A DNA stretch of 40,610 nucleotides from Chrysomallon squamiferum (GCA_012295275.1 CM022674.1:14998843-15039452), one strand, 5' to 3'. Positions 1 through 21,064 are shown, counted from the stretch's first letter. Translations and numbers: made by a program. The notes: generated by a model from the letters alone, not told the origin.

Positions 1-685
1 AACACAACACACTGAGGTGATTCCGCGGCGAGGTCACGTCGTGAAGTAAACGAGTGAGACGCGGGTTGCTTGGCGGATGTTGTGTTGTTCGTTGTGCCAA
101 CTAGCGGCAGCGTATCTGAAGCTCGCTCGTAACTCGGATTTTTTAGTAGAGTTTTTCTTTTTCTAGTAAAAAATCAAATTCATTTCAATTTATACATTAA
201 ATAAAAAAGTAAATAATCGAAATAAAAATAAAAGGAGTGAAGATACTGATTTCAGATGCGGAGTAAATGGATGTGAACAGTGGAAATTATTTTAAACAAT
301 TACTTAACAGCTGGGTGACCCTTCTCCATTCTTCATCTTAGAAGCAGAAACAACAAACTATTTAATTAATTTATTATTTAAATATCTGAATTTTTTATAA
401 TGCTTTCAAAAAGTCTTATTAATCTCACTTTGTTGATTTTACAGTTTATCCATGACACCAGGTTTAGACATTATGTATCTGCAAATAAATAAATAAATAA
501 ATGAATAAACAAATATATAAATAAAAACTATTTAAAACATTAATGGAAATGAAGTAACCGATCTTTTCACTACTAAGCTACCTAACACCTTGAACTTCTC
601 AAAATATATCTTTACGAGAGAACAAACGTGTGACACACATAGGTAAACTGTAGAAAATGTCAGTCTAACTCAGAGACAAGCTCTG
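1..685. other. 3' flank of R6; no gene seen
   Basis: Bases 1-150 are clearly richer in G and C than the rest of the window and might belong to a neighbouring transcription unit, but no open frame is supported. From about 150 to 685 the sequence is AT-rich 3' flank of R6. An A-rich (AAAT)n patch lies at 484-525. Confidence 0.4.
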
Positions 686-2732
686 TTAGTTACGATGTTG
701 GGTTTCCGTCGACAACTGGCGAGGAATGGCGTGCAGATAGCCGTCATCTCGGATTTCTCCTAAAATCGAAACGTACGAATGCGTCCCCTCGCTGTGGAAA
801 CTTTCAGAAGTGCTGGCTGTCTTGTTGATGCCTAAGTAGAAGTGGCTGGTGTTGTCGGATTCAGCACTCCGTCGTAGAGCATTGTAACCAATGACATTTC
901 GGTGTGAATCAAAATAGCTGACAGTGTCGTCTGTATTCTGTCGATGAAGACTGTTGTCATTAGCAACACTGTTCTGTCTTTCACTCTTTCGTTTTCTTCT
1001 TCTGTTATAATAATAATAGTAGTAGACAATAATATCAACAAGCACGACGCCAACATACAGTACTGCGATTAGGACGCCAACAACGATGACAGCTGCAATT
1101 GCAATTAGCGAACATTTTATAAATATTTAACAATACCTCAGCACATTTCTAGGTTAACTGATATTGCACCCATCGTTCATAAAAATAAATTCTGAGAGAG
1201 GAAAATAAAAATTATGGATGCTCTACAGCCTTCAAATAAACAGTTAAAATAATTAATAAAATTAAGAAAATAGTTGTGTTATGATATATGATGAATGGTG
1301 TACTATGATTACATTGTGTTATGATGGGGTATTGTATATTATGGTATAGTATATTATGATATTTTACGGTATGGTGTATATGGTATATTATGCTATAACA
1401 ATATAATGTCATATAATATCGTATTGTATGGTACTGTGATATGGAATGGAACTGTATGTTGATATATCTAGTAACCATACAGATACTTACTGTGTTGTAT
1501 CATGCCATATCATACCTAATATCATGTTATACAGAACTCTATCTTACCATAAGATATCATGCAGAACTGTATAGTACTATACCATATCATAAGATACAGT
1601 ACTATATCACATCATATAGAACTGTACAGTGGTATATCATATCACATAACTGTACAGTACCATAAAATATTATACAGAACTGTACAGTACTATATCATAC
1701 CATATAGAACTGTACAGTGGTATACCATATCACACGTAATATAACATATCATAGAGAAATGTACAATACCTTACCATATCATACAGAACTATACAAAACT
1801 ATATCATATCATAGGAACTGTATAGTACCATACAATATCATAAATAACTGAACAGTACATATCATATCATACAGAACTGTACAGTACTATATAATATCAT
1901 ACAGAACTTTACAGTACTATGCTATATCATACTGAACTTTACAACACTCTATCATATCATATAGAACTCTAAAGTTCTATACCATATCATAAAGAACTGT
2001 ACACTACTGTTTCACATCATGCAGAACTGTAATGCACAATATACAAAACTGTACCTTATCACAAAGCACACTATTAAGAAATGAACCACACCATATCATA
2101 TAGAACTTTATTATCTAGTAACATACAGAACTGCACCACAATATTTCTTATCGTACAGTCTCATAGACAATATCACATTACTTTTCGGCTTAATTACCTG
2201 GAAAAGCATTATCGGTTGATTTTTCTACACTATTTATTGTAGTTGTCTGAGATAAACTTGAATTATTGACTGAATGCGTATTTGGTGTGATGACTGGGCT
2301 GGTATATGTCCTTGTGGTTGACATGGTTGAATGTGTTGTATCAGATGTGCTGGTTGAAGTAACTGGTTTTATGGTTGTTGTACTAGTTGATGTGCTGGAG
2401 AAGGTTGTCGTTGGCTGTTTCGTGGTTGTATTAGTTTGTTCGATTGGCTCTGATGTTGATGTTGTAGAAAAGGCACTGTCAGAAGAGCGGCAGTGAATGC
2501 AGAACTTCCCTGTAGAAAATGGTTAAATAACAGAACGCCGGTGAAATACTATAACTGATACTTTTCTTAACAATAACATATAATTATGTATGTGTACTGT
2601 ACGTGTGTTTGTATGTGTGTGGGTAAATATGTGATCACGTATCGATATATATATATATGTATATATATAGGCAGATAGATAGATAGATAGATAGTTAGAT
2701 AGATAGATACATATATACATATATACGAAACT

Positions 2733-2825
<93 letters not shown>

Positions 2826-3342
2826 CTATACCTGAACTACTTGTTTTTACTTCAATACAATGTGTGACTTTTGTTCTCATGTCAGCTTCTAACTTAAACA
2901 AGAAATCAGAACCAAACCGATTTAAACTAGTAAGTCCGTTACTGGAAATGTTTGTAACAGTTTTATCCTTTTTCACAGAGAATTTTCCTGTGCAGTCATT
3001 TGGAGAAGTCTGCGTTAATATTATATTCAGCCAGATATTTGATGTTGCCTTAATCTGACAGCTGCAAGTAGCTGCAGTTGTTGCAGGTACAAAGACGTCA
3101 GGATAAACTTTTTTAACGGAGTTGGCGATGTCGTTCTGACACATGCGTAGAACTGGAATATTTAATTAACACAGAGTCTAAAATAAATGCAATAGAAACA
3201 TAAATAATTAAAAATTAATTAGTAGAGTGATCATTTGGTTAAAAGCACTGTAAGTAAAATTGAATGCTGAGATGTCGGTAATAATAATACATTTATAAAA
3301 TAAAGTAAAAAAAGGAAAACACCAAAATGAATAATAATGATC

Positions 3343-3410
<68 letters not shown>

Positions 3411-3966
3411 ATTAAATAAAAAAATAAAATAGATAACCTACACTATTTCCAGTTATCAGTTTCGAACACGCCTCGTACGCTGAAACAAATGTTCAGTTGA
3501 CAGTTTCAATAGACAGTAATATCAGTTAATTTTCTGTAATTTTAAAGAAATTACTAGGATACATCGTTTACATTTTTATCATCGTCACTGGTAGTAAACT
3601 ATTTATTTAATTATGTTCAAAGAACCCATTGTTTAATTTTTTTCTCAGCGGTTTTTAGCTGTCAAAACTTTATTAAACATAATAGAAAGTCTACTTTTGT
3701 TTATAAAATAAACATTTGATTCTACATAACCAGTGTAACACGCTTTATGTTGTTTTTATTTGTTTGTCAGTTCAGACGCCTCTATAAACTGTCCTACTTC
3801 TGTTTATGTAAACTATGAAATACATAAGTTCATATATGTACATGAATATATTGATATATATTAACATTGAAACATGCATTTATACATATATCCAGATGTG
3901 AACGCGCGCTCAGACATACACATACACAGGCAAATGTCTAATGTATATATATATATATATATATAT

Positions 3967-4061
<95 letters not shown>

Positions 4062-4280
4062 TACAGATAGAGATATGAAATCGAGATTACATAGGTTCGA
4101 CATATATAAAATAGTGTTCTTCTGTCCTGTAGATTTTTGTGTTTGCCATATACATATTACATTAATTCGCGTGTCTGAAAGCCAATATTATTATGTAAAA
4201 AATCACATACCTTGAGACGCTATAAAAGCAACAGAGAAGAACAGTAACACGTACGACGTCTTCCACGCCATGGATTTCAT
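686..4280 (-). CDS. R6: type I membrane receptor, B ectodomain with B tail (five exons)
   Basis: Exons by splice signals and frame: 4280-4211, 3479-3438, 3152-2832, 2509-2198, 1092-686; total 1152 nt, 383 aa, no internal stop. Exon 1 encodes a hydrophobic signal peptide (MKSMAWKTSYVLLFFSVAF). Exon 2 is 14 codons with one Cys. Exon 3 is a 107-codon ectodomain with MCQND, VYPDVFVPA, TCSC, NDC and HCIE. Exon 4 is a Thr/Ser-rich, probably O-glycosylated stalk of 104 codons that starts with two Cys. Exon 5 holds the TM segment (AVIVVGVLIAVLYVGVVLV), a run of six Tyr, a basic stop-transfer (NRRRKRK) and a tail with SYFDS, GYNAL, FYLGI, SYVSI and GYLHA. Unlike its paralogues, TM and tail share one exon. 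A second in-frame Met at 4271 aligns with the R4 start. The role as a cell-surface signalling receptor is inferred; no ligand can be named. Confidence 0.8.
1441..2160. repeat. 30-bp minisatellite in intron 4 of R6
   Basis: A degenerate tandem repeat with a period close to 30 bp, most regular between about 1550 and 2040. The unit is roughly ATATCATACAGAACTG followed by TACAGTACTATACC. Many copies contain the perfect 10-bp palindrome ACTGTACAGT. A related but much shorter AT-rich stretch lies in the homologous R4 intron (about 14220-14400), so the expansion is specific to R6. ORFs called across it are repeat translations. Confidence 0.75.
2673..2709. repeat. (GATA)n microsatellite
   Basis: GATA tetranucleotides with one GTTA interruption in intron 3 of R6, next to a TA-rich stretch. 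Confidence 0.9.
2735..2823. repeat. (GA)n microsatellite at the exon 3 donor of R6
   Basis: Pure GA dinucleotides on the plus strand, (TC)n in the sense strand. The tract begins about ten bases after the exon 3 splice donor. If the donor were ignored, the frame would continue as a Ser-Leu repeat. Confidence 0.95.
3343..3406. repeat. (AAT)n microsatellite
   Basis: AAT trinucleotides in intron 2 of R6. The equivalent R4 intron has a similar tract at about 17475-17590. Confidence 0.9.
3943..4061. repeat. (TA)n followed by (TAGA)n
   Basis: A TA tract (3943-3967) followed by about 23 TAGA units in intron 1 of R6. The homologous position in R4 carries (GA)n at 18112-18207 and a short GATA run. 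Confidence 0.95.
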
Positions 4281-4341
4281 ACTACGACATGTCTACCTTT
4301 TCACCGTTGACGCACTGTTCACTCTCTGATATTTAATATCT

Positions 4342-4350
4342 TATAAAGTC
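4342..4350 (-). promoter_or_regulatory. Possible TATA element of R6
   Basis: The sense strand reads GACTTTATAAG about 60 bases upstream of the R6 start codon. R4 has a related CTTTATAAC at the equivalent place. The surrounding 80 bases are strongly conserved between both B-type genes. No transcription start is known, so this is a suggestion. Confidence 0.3.
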
Positions 4351-5792
4351 ACACTTTCTTCCTGGTCTTTCAACATTCAGTATTACTTAATTTGTTGAAA
4401 CACAACAGACTAATCTTTTTAATATTAGTGTACCTACAATCTAGATACATTTACAGCTGATAGACGTTTTGACAATTTTTTGAAGGAGTATATATATTTG
4501 TATATACTAGTATGTGTATCTTTGACTGTTTTGTATACACTTCCGAAGTGCGACCATAAAAGGAGCTGTATTGAAAAAGAAAAATAACAACAACAAATTC
4601 CGAGTGAAAATCCGGTTTTACACTGTTATAAGGATTAAAAATAATTTGTGCTTTTTTTCTCTTCTCTAATAATCCTTTTCTCCTTTTCGCCTTTTCTTTG
4701 TTGTTATAAACCAGTTACAGGAGAGTGTTGAGACAAATGGTGGGTCAGATAAAATATTTCAAACTGTACGCGTATAAAATTATATAAATACAGAAAGGGT
4801 CTGTATGAATATTCAGTGGATATTAACAACACACACACGCACGCATACATACATATGTAAATAGAGACAGAAATACATACATACAGATATTATTACGTAC
4901 GTTCAAACATATAAAATACGCACAAAATATCGCAAGAGAAAAGGAGGAAGAAGAAAATGATCATACAGTGTTGAATGTAATAGTTCGTCCCACTTTCTGT
5001 GATTGACATATTAATATATTATTAAACACAATCAGCTTTACACTGGCCACACACATATACGAAGCCACAACACAAAGAAATCACCAGCCAAACATTGTAA
5101 ATGTTGTAGTTGAGAATATTCAGAAAGAACTTCCTAGTTGAAGTAAACTACTTGTTCACAAAGCGTAAATAAAAAATGGGGTGTGAGATCTTTGAAAAGA
5201 TGAGATTTGCAGCCTTAAGAAAATAATTATATAATAGTAGAAGTAGTAGTAGTAGAACTGCTGGCACAAGTAGTTTTATTAGTACTATTACTAAAACTAC
5301 TACTATATACTAATTGGAATGTCGATGACGATGATGATTCATCGTGTTATTATGTGTGTTTGTGTATTTTTAAATTTTTTCTCAGTCCAATTTAAATTCT
5401 TTTTGACATACTCAAAAGTCAACTTGCCCAGAAAGAAAGCGGATCTCCAGTAAAAAAATGCATAAGAAATATTTTTATTTGACTCTCTGGGCAAAACACA
5501 AAACAACTGAAATTATCAGTATCTGTGTTGGCATATGGGAAAAAAAAAAGAAAAGAAAAAGAAAAAAAGAGAGAAACGCAGGAGAGATAGGTCTTAGAAT
5601 AGGACGATGTTCTTTGTAATACATGTAACTGATTTCTGTCTGAACATTTCGACTTTATCCTGTAAATCTATGAGAGACACGATCCACCAATGTTGTGTTA
5701 TATTGGACCGTTGAAAATAAGCAGGATAAATCTTATAACCTAAGACATTACTAACCAGTACTTTTTTCTTTTGTTTCTTTTCTTTTTATTCT

Positions 5793-5857
5793 AAATAATA
5801 ATAATAATAATAGTAATAATAAAAATAATAATATTATTATTAATAATAATGATGATG

Positions 5858-5949
<92 letters not shown>

Positions 5950-5950
5950 A
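5793..5950. repeat. (AAT)n and (AAAT)n compound microsatellite
   Basis: AAT trinucleotides with TATTATT interruptions near 5830, passing into AAAT tetranucleotides. The paralogous site near 20036 has only a short (AAT)n, so the tract expanded on this side after the duplication. Confidence 0.9.
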
Positions 5951-6170
5951 TTAACGTTTACTTATCAAATCACCGCTCTAGTCAGTAGTAGGTTCAGGCT
6001 TATTCATTCTGTTGTCGCCATTATTTTTCTCCTACCTACACTACCTCATTTTGTTATTGGTTGTAAAACAAGAGATGTGAAGTACTTTGGTTGTTCTCTT
6101 TCTTTCTATTTCGTTGAGCTGTTAAGGCAGTGACATCACTCTAGCGACGTCATAACAATTGCTTTATAAT

Positions 6171-6197
6171 AATTATTATTATTATTATTATTATTAT

Positions 6198-6229
<32 letters not shown>
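6171..6229. repeat. (ATT)n-(AGT)n microsatellite
   Basis: ATT units followed by AGT units, 3' of R5. The paralogous position 3' of R3 (20492-20526) has AGT units only. Confidence 0.9.
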
Positions 6230-6822
6230 TTGTTGTTCTTCTTCTTGTTGTTGCATGTATGTGAGTCAGTATATGTGAGTGTAGTTATATTTAAAGAAAG
6301 AATACTTTCAAAGTAACAAAGAAAGAAATAACATAAAAAAAATGATAAAATAAACATAATTTAATATCTAAAAATAAATAAACACAGCTTTCATTTACAA
6401 TGTTCATTTTAACCGTGATGTCACAGAGATGTTTTATGTTATACGTTACTGGTGACATTAGCGACTGATCTCGTACACCGTATTACGTTCACCTTTAAAA
6501 TAATCATAATTACGTCATAATCACTGGATGTAAGTTAGGGGTTTCTGTCTCAGAACATGAGAAAGATATTAATTATAGTGAAACGAAACATAAAACTGAG
6601 ATATAATTATAAACTAAAACAGAACCTATCTTTGTCAGCATCATAATTATTCTTTACACTAGAAATAACAGGAAAATCTTCGTCGGAAATGTACAGTATA
6701 AACAAAGTACAGTAAATAACATTAATATCTAATAATAACATAGTGAAAACATCTTTACTCGATGTTTAATTATAATGTGTCTTTATAACTGACGTCATGA
6801 TGGTTATACAGGTCAAAGACGT

Positions 6823-10154
<3,332 letters not shown>

Positions 10155-10335
10155 TTTAATTCCGCCGTCTTTCTCTTTAAAATAACAAAAATATATTTTT
10201 ACACATTTCCAACAACAACCACAATGTCAGAGATGTCGTACACTAAACAACATCGTACTTTTCCTTATTAGACTAACTAAGGAAAAGAACTAACAATTAT
10301 CACAATAGAAAATAAAATAAATTGCGCTTCATTTT

Positions 10336-10440
10336 TGTTAAGTCAGTTTTAACTACTGGGATACGCATGAATACACGTAAATAGTAAAAGAGCAATTCGT
10401 CTCGGGTAGAATAACCCGGGTATTCACAATGTAAAAATAG
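10336..10440 (-). promoter_or_regulatory. Conserved A-type upstream block with inverted repeat (R5)
   Basis: About 100 bases conserved upstream of R5, R3, R2 and R1. It contains CACGTAAATAGTAAAA and the inverted repeat CGGGT-AGAATA-ACCCG at 10403-10418. It lies about 250 bases upstream of the start codon. Its conservation inside diverged spacer suggests a control element; the binding factor is unknown. Confidence 0.45.
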
Positions 10441-10460
10441 AACCAGCATAGACAGGTTCC

Positions 10461-10519
10461 TTATTATTATTAATAGTAGTAGTAGTAGTAATATTATTAT
10501 TATTATTATTATTATTATA

Positions 10520-10569
<50 letters not shown>
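10461..10569. repeat. (ATT)n-(AGT)n microsatellite upstream of R5
   Basis: ATT with an AGT island. It occupies the same place next to the conserved upstream block in R3 (24967-25040), R2 (about 33027-33080) and R1 (38762-38843). Confidence 0.9.
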
Positions 10570-10708
10570 CTTATTTATATATTTTGTTTGATTTTATTTT
10601 ATTTTTGTAATGCTATATCAGATTCAAACACTGTAAAAAGTACTTTCATTTTTGTAGTTGTTGTTGTGGTAAGTTTAACAAGGAAGCCTTCCTATCCTGA
10701 GTGCAAAT

Positions 10709-10748
<40 letters not shown>

Positions 10749-10797
10749 GTAATAATAATAATAATTATAATGACAGTAATAGTAGTAGTAGTAGTAC

Positions 10798-10847
<50 letters not shown>

Positions 10848-10848
10848 A
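10709..10848. repeat. (AAT)n-(AGT)n microsatellite
   Basis: AAT followed by AGT trinucleotides. Equivalents are found at 25183-25330 and 38961-39090. Confidence 0.9.
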
Positions 10849-11127
10849 TGACCCATGGCTTGGTTAGCTGACCAAGAAAAACTCATTCATACGTGTTTCA
10901 GATAATCATTCTTCACAGCATCTATTTTAAAAATATAGCTGACACTTTGATATTAGATAACTAAGCTGGCATATTACTAACAGCGTGTAAGTCTTTATAT
11001 AGGTAATATAATATCCGAATAACCACAAAGCTTATCTTGTGATTATTACTCCTCTCTGGTAGCCGGCCATTATTATATTAACTTTTTTTTTTCTCAACAA
11101 AAATGATTAACCAGCGACTTAGTCTGA

Positions 11128-11514
11128 CACATGTGACTCTTTTGTAAATCGTTGACTGATGATGTTGAGCACGTTGCTGTGAAGATTTCTGGGAAATTAC
11201 GTTTCGTGCATCATACTAATCGGGTTGATGCGATGTTTGATGATGAATACGTGGGTATTTTCTTTGAGAAAAGTTTCAGGTTGTGTGATGAAAGGACTGT
11301 TTTTGTTCAAAATGAGGATCAGACAGATTTATTTATTCTGGAGAATCTTTTACAGAAGCGGCAAAAGTCGATGCCAGTTGTGATTTCAGCACGATTATTA
11401 AATCAACTAAACTTCAGACATAAATTGAATAAATGGAACTCGAAGCACACTGAACATCCGTTAACTCAAAAAAGAAAAAAGAAAATAAAAATAAATGGTG
11501 CAAGGTTTCCGTAG
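11128..11514 (+). pseudogene. Plus-strand ORF remnant in the spacer, copy 1
   Basis: An open frame of about 120 codons runs from roughly 11152 to 11514 with no usable ATG at its start; the frame also extends slightly upstream (LFCKSLTDD). It reads VEHVAVKIS, then RFVHHTNRVDAMFDDE, GIFFEKSF, LCDERTVFVQNEDQT. A second copy at 33259-33486 keeps the same frame, but differences between them are mostly amino-acid changing, which suggests decay. A third copy near 39395 has lost most of the interior. The family is not recognised. It may be a captured exon or a piece of a mobile element. Confidence 0.4.
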
Positions 11515-12947
11515 TTTCCTGAACAACAGTGCAAATAATAGCTCGCCACTTTTGGATCTGTTTTGAAAAAGCTTTTTCTCCATTTTATAATGCACAACAG
11601 CGTTATGCTGCATTTCTGTCATTTATTATCATTGATATAATTAGCTCTAATAGATAAATGACAACTAACAACAGATTATAGTCTTATATGTATCTTTAAA
11701 AACAGCATGTTTCTGGTTAATAAGGCAACAGAAACAGCCATGAGAACTAATTTATCAACTAACTCATCACGTGTTATCAACTACGGCTCCTAGTGAAGTG
11801 TGTTGATACACCTGACCAACTTCTGTTTCTAGTGCACAATGCCAAAAAGTATGACTGCTGAAAATCTGCCAACCCTAATCAATATGTCTAAATCCCTTAG
11901 CCTCCATTTACACTGTTCGTGACCACCTATTCGTACTGGATTGTGATCAACAACGAATCAACTAACCTACATCTCCCCGACTCCTAAACCAGCTTGCTTT
12001 CTAGACACTTTCTCAGCATACTACTTTTAACAGTAGTGTGTATGTGTTTATATCACGTTTATATTTTAACTCTGGGATGTTCCAGATCGAATGGAAATTG
12101 GTGATGATTGGCTCAGAACACCGCTTGTTCAAAGATAAAGTTTGACAAATGGTTTGTTGACATTAAAAATGCCATCAGTACAATTGCTAATTTTCTCAAG
12201 TTGGGACAATTGCTCTTCATTGGAACAAGATGACACTTGTTTTTATCAGTGTGGAGAGTGACTTTTAGAAATGTCTTAGTCTAACACTCTTAGATGTGAT
12301 ATTTTGTTGTGACATTGGTCAAACATTACGATATCAACATATCTGTTTGTCTATTTATATGTGTGCGTGTATGTGTGTATATGTGTATATATGTATATGT
12401 ATGTATGCAGAAACAGATAGAGAAAGATTACTTTTAAAGTAACAAAGAAAGAAAAAACAAGTTAAAGAGAGATAAAACAAACATTATTTGATATCTAATA
12501 ATAAATAAACACATCTTTCAGTTACAATATTTATTTTAACTGTGACGTCAGAGAAATGTTTTTTATTTTACGATGATGTTGACATTAGCGACTGGCCTTG
12601 TACATGGAATTACGTTCACCTCAGTAATAATCATAATTACGTAACAATCACTGGACGTTATTTATTGATTTCTGTGTCAGAAAATGAGAAAGATATTATT
12701 CATGGTCAAACGAAACATAAAACGGCGTTTCTTTCAGATATATAATTACAAACTAAAACACAACCTGTATTTGTCAACATCATAATTAACCTTTACACTA
12801 GAAACTTCAGGAAAACCTTCGTAGTAAATGTACAGTATAAACAAAGTAGAGGAAATAACATTAACCTGTAAAAACACCTTTACTAGATTTTTAATTATTG
12901 TGTGTGTTTATAACTGACGTCATGATGGTTATACAGGTCAAAGACGT

Positions 12948-18470
<5,523 letters not shown>

Positions 18471-20493
18471 GTCTACCTTTTCACCGTTGACGCACTGTTC
18501 ACTGTCTGATATTTAGATATGTTATAAAGTTACACTTTCTTCCTGGTCTTCCAACATTCAGTATTACTTAATTTGTTGAAACACAAAAGACTAATCTTTT
18601 TAATATTAGTGTACCTACAATCTAGAAACATTTACATTTTATTAAGGAGTATATATACATGTATATCCTAGTATATGTATCTTTAACTGTTTTTTATGCT
18701 CTTCTGAAGTGCGTCCATAAAACGAGTTCTATTGAAAAAGAAAAATAACAACAACAAATCCTGAATGAAAAACCGGTTTTCCACTGTTTTCAGTGTTAAA
18801 AATAATCTGTGGGTTTTTTCTCTTATAATCGTGTTCTCATTTTCGCCTTTTCTGTGTCGTTTCAGAACATTTACAGGACAGTGTTGAGAGAAATGGTGGG
18901 TCAGAAGATATATTTCAAACTGTACGCGTATAAAATTATACAGATTCAGAAAGAAACACAAACACCCACACACACATACATATGTAAAAAAAGACAGACA
19001 TACATACATACAGATATTATTACGTACGTACAGACATATAAATACGCACACAAAATCACAAGAGAAAAAGAGGAAGAAGAAAAAGATCATATAGTGTTGA
19101 AGGTAATAGTTCGTCCCACTTTCTATGATTGACATATTAATGTGTTATTACACACAATCAGCTTTACACTGGCCACACAAATATACGAAGCCAGAGCACA
19201 ATGAAATCAGCAGTCAAACATTGTGAATTTGTAGTTGTGAATATTCAGAAACAACTTCCTAGTTGAAGTAAACTACTTGTTCACAAAGGGCAAATAAAAA
19301 CTGAGGTGTGAGATCTTTGAAAAGATGAAATTTGCAAGGTTAAGAAAATAATAATATAGTAATAAAAGTAGTAATAGTAATTGTAGTTGTAGTAGTACTG
19401 CTGGCACAAGTAGCTTTATTATTACTATTACTAAAACATCTACTATATACTAAAGGCAATGGCGATGATGATTATGATGATGATGACGACGATAATGATG
19501 ATAATGATAGAAAAGAAAAGTTAATATATTTGGTATTCCATGTTTGTGTCCTTCTGTTTGTCTAAACTTACATTTCAGCGTGTTATTGTTAACAATACTC
19601 TGTAAGCATGTATATTTATGTATTGTTAATATTTTTCTGTTAAGTTTTCTCGGTCAAATTTAAGTTCATTTTGATATACTCAGATGTCAACTTGCCCAGA
19701 ACGAGAGCGGATCTGCAGTAAAAAATGGATAAGAGACCTTTTTATTTGAAACTTTGGGCAAAACAAAGTATCTGTGTTGGCAGAGGGCAAATAAAAAATA
19801 AAAAATAAAAATAAAAACGCAGGACAGATAGATCTTAGAATAGGACGATGTTCTTTGTAATACATATATAACTGATTTCTGACTGAACATTTCGACTTTA
19901 TCCTGGAAATCTATGAAAGACACGATCCACAAACGTTGTGTTATATTGGACCGTTCAAAATAAACAGGATAAATCTCATATCTAAAGACACTACTAACCA
20001 GTACTTTTTTCTTTTGTTTCATTTGTTTTTATTCTAAATAATAATAATAATAAATATATAAATACATAAATAACTAAAATAAGTCACTTCTCAACTCACC
20101 GCTCTCGACCGTAGCAGATTGACTCTTATTGATTCTGTTGTCGCCATACATCTGTGAGTTAACACACACAAATTAATATTCTTCCAAAGCCGATTATTTG
20201 TCTCGTACCTACACTACCTCATTTTGTTATTGGTTGTAAAACAAGAGATAAGAAGTACCTTGGTTATTCTTTTTCTTTCTATTTCGTTGCGCTGTTAAGA
20301 CAGTGACGTCACTCTAGCGACGTCATAACAATTGTTTTATATTTGAAGTGTCAACCAACGATAGGTAGCTCTAGGAGTAATTTAGAATAAATCACTTCTT
20401 CATATATATGTATATATACATAAGGAAAACCCTGTATCAGTACAAATACTATTCAGTCAGTATCTTTTGTACAATAATAATAATAACAATCAT

Positions 20494-20526
<33 letters not shown>

Positions 20527-21064
20527 CATTGATGTTTTTGTTGTTTATGTATCTATATGTGTAAGTATATATGTGAGTGTAGTTATATTTACAGAAATAA
20601 TACTTTTAAAGTAAAACGGAAAGAAATAACAACATAAACAAAGATAAAATAAACATAATTTAATATCTAAAACGGTGATGTCACAGAAATGTTGTATGTT
20701 ATACGTTACTGGTGACATTAGCGACTGATCTCGTACGCAGAATTACGTTCACCTTGGTAATAATCATAATTACGTCATAATCACTGGATGTAAGTTAGCG
20801 GTTTCTGTCTCAGAACATGAGAAACATATTAATCATAGTCAAACGAAACATAAAACTGAGATATAAATACCAGTTAAAACAGAACCTATCTTTTTCAGCA
20901 TCATAATTATTCTTTACACTAGAACTAACAGGAAAATCTTCGAAGGAAATGTACAGTATAAACAAAGTAGAGGAAATATCATTAACATCTAATAATAACA
21001 TAGTGAAAACATCTTTAATCGATGTTTAATTATAATGTGTGTTTATAACTGACATCAAAGACGT
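18471..21064. other. Spacer between R4 and R3, paralogous to 4281-6822
   Basis: The 5' flank of R4 and 3' flank of R3. It aligns along its length with the R6/R5 spacer. Frames at 18683-19135 and 19687-20022 are not conserved as proteins in the partner copy, so no gene is called. Short (GAT)n at 19458-19508 and (AGT)n at 20492-20526. Confidence 0.65.
18521..18529 (-). promoter_or_regulatory. Possible TATA element of R4
   Basis: Sense strand ACTTTATAAC about 55 bases upstream of the R4 start codon, in the conserved B-type 5' flank and at the same place as the R6 element. Confidence 0.3.

Larger units (their letters stand above)
4281..6822. other. Spacer between R6 and R5, paralogous to 18471-21064
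   Basis: Holds the 5' flank of R6 (rightward from 4281) and the 3' flank of R5 (leftward from 6822). The whole spacer aligns with the R4/R3 spacer, including the CATAAAA-AAAAGAAAAATAACAAC block (about 4555 and 18715) and the lower-case landmark CGACTTTATCCTG (about 5650 and 19890). It has simple repeats at 5796-5950 and 6171-6229. No reliable coding region was found on either strand. Confidence 0.7.
10155..12947. other. Spacer between R5 and R4, homologous to 32722-34712 and 38454-40610
   Basis: Contains the R5 upstream block, microsatellites, the plus-strand ORF remnant and, from about 12360, the conserved 3' flank of an A tail (TGTGACGTCAGAGAAATGTT near 12540). No other coding region is supported. 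The short frame at 12542-12745 covers this 3' flank and is not kept in the other copies. Confidence 0.7.

Noticed and set aside
1441-2160. Regular repeats that could suggest a CRISPR array
   Set aside because: The units are contiguous and degenerate with no unique spacers, and the window is eukaryotic; it is a minisatellite.
2523-2720. Minus-strand frame rich in Tyr, Ile and Ser
   Set aside because: Translation of the GATA and TA repeats in intron 3 of R6.
12542-12745. Plus-strand 67-codon frame after the R4 tail
   Set aside because: It lies in the conserved 3' flank; homologous flanks at 6430, 20690, 34330 and 40490 do not keep it open.
18683-19135. Minus-strand 150-codon frame in the R4/R3 spacer
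   Set aside because: The paralogous spacer (4500-4985) does not preserve this frame, and composition is that of AT-rich spacer; no splice or domain support.
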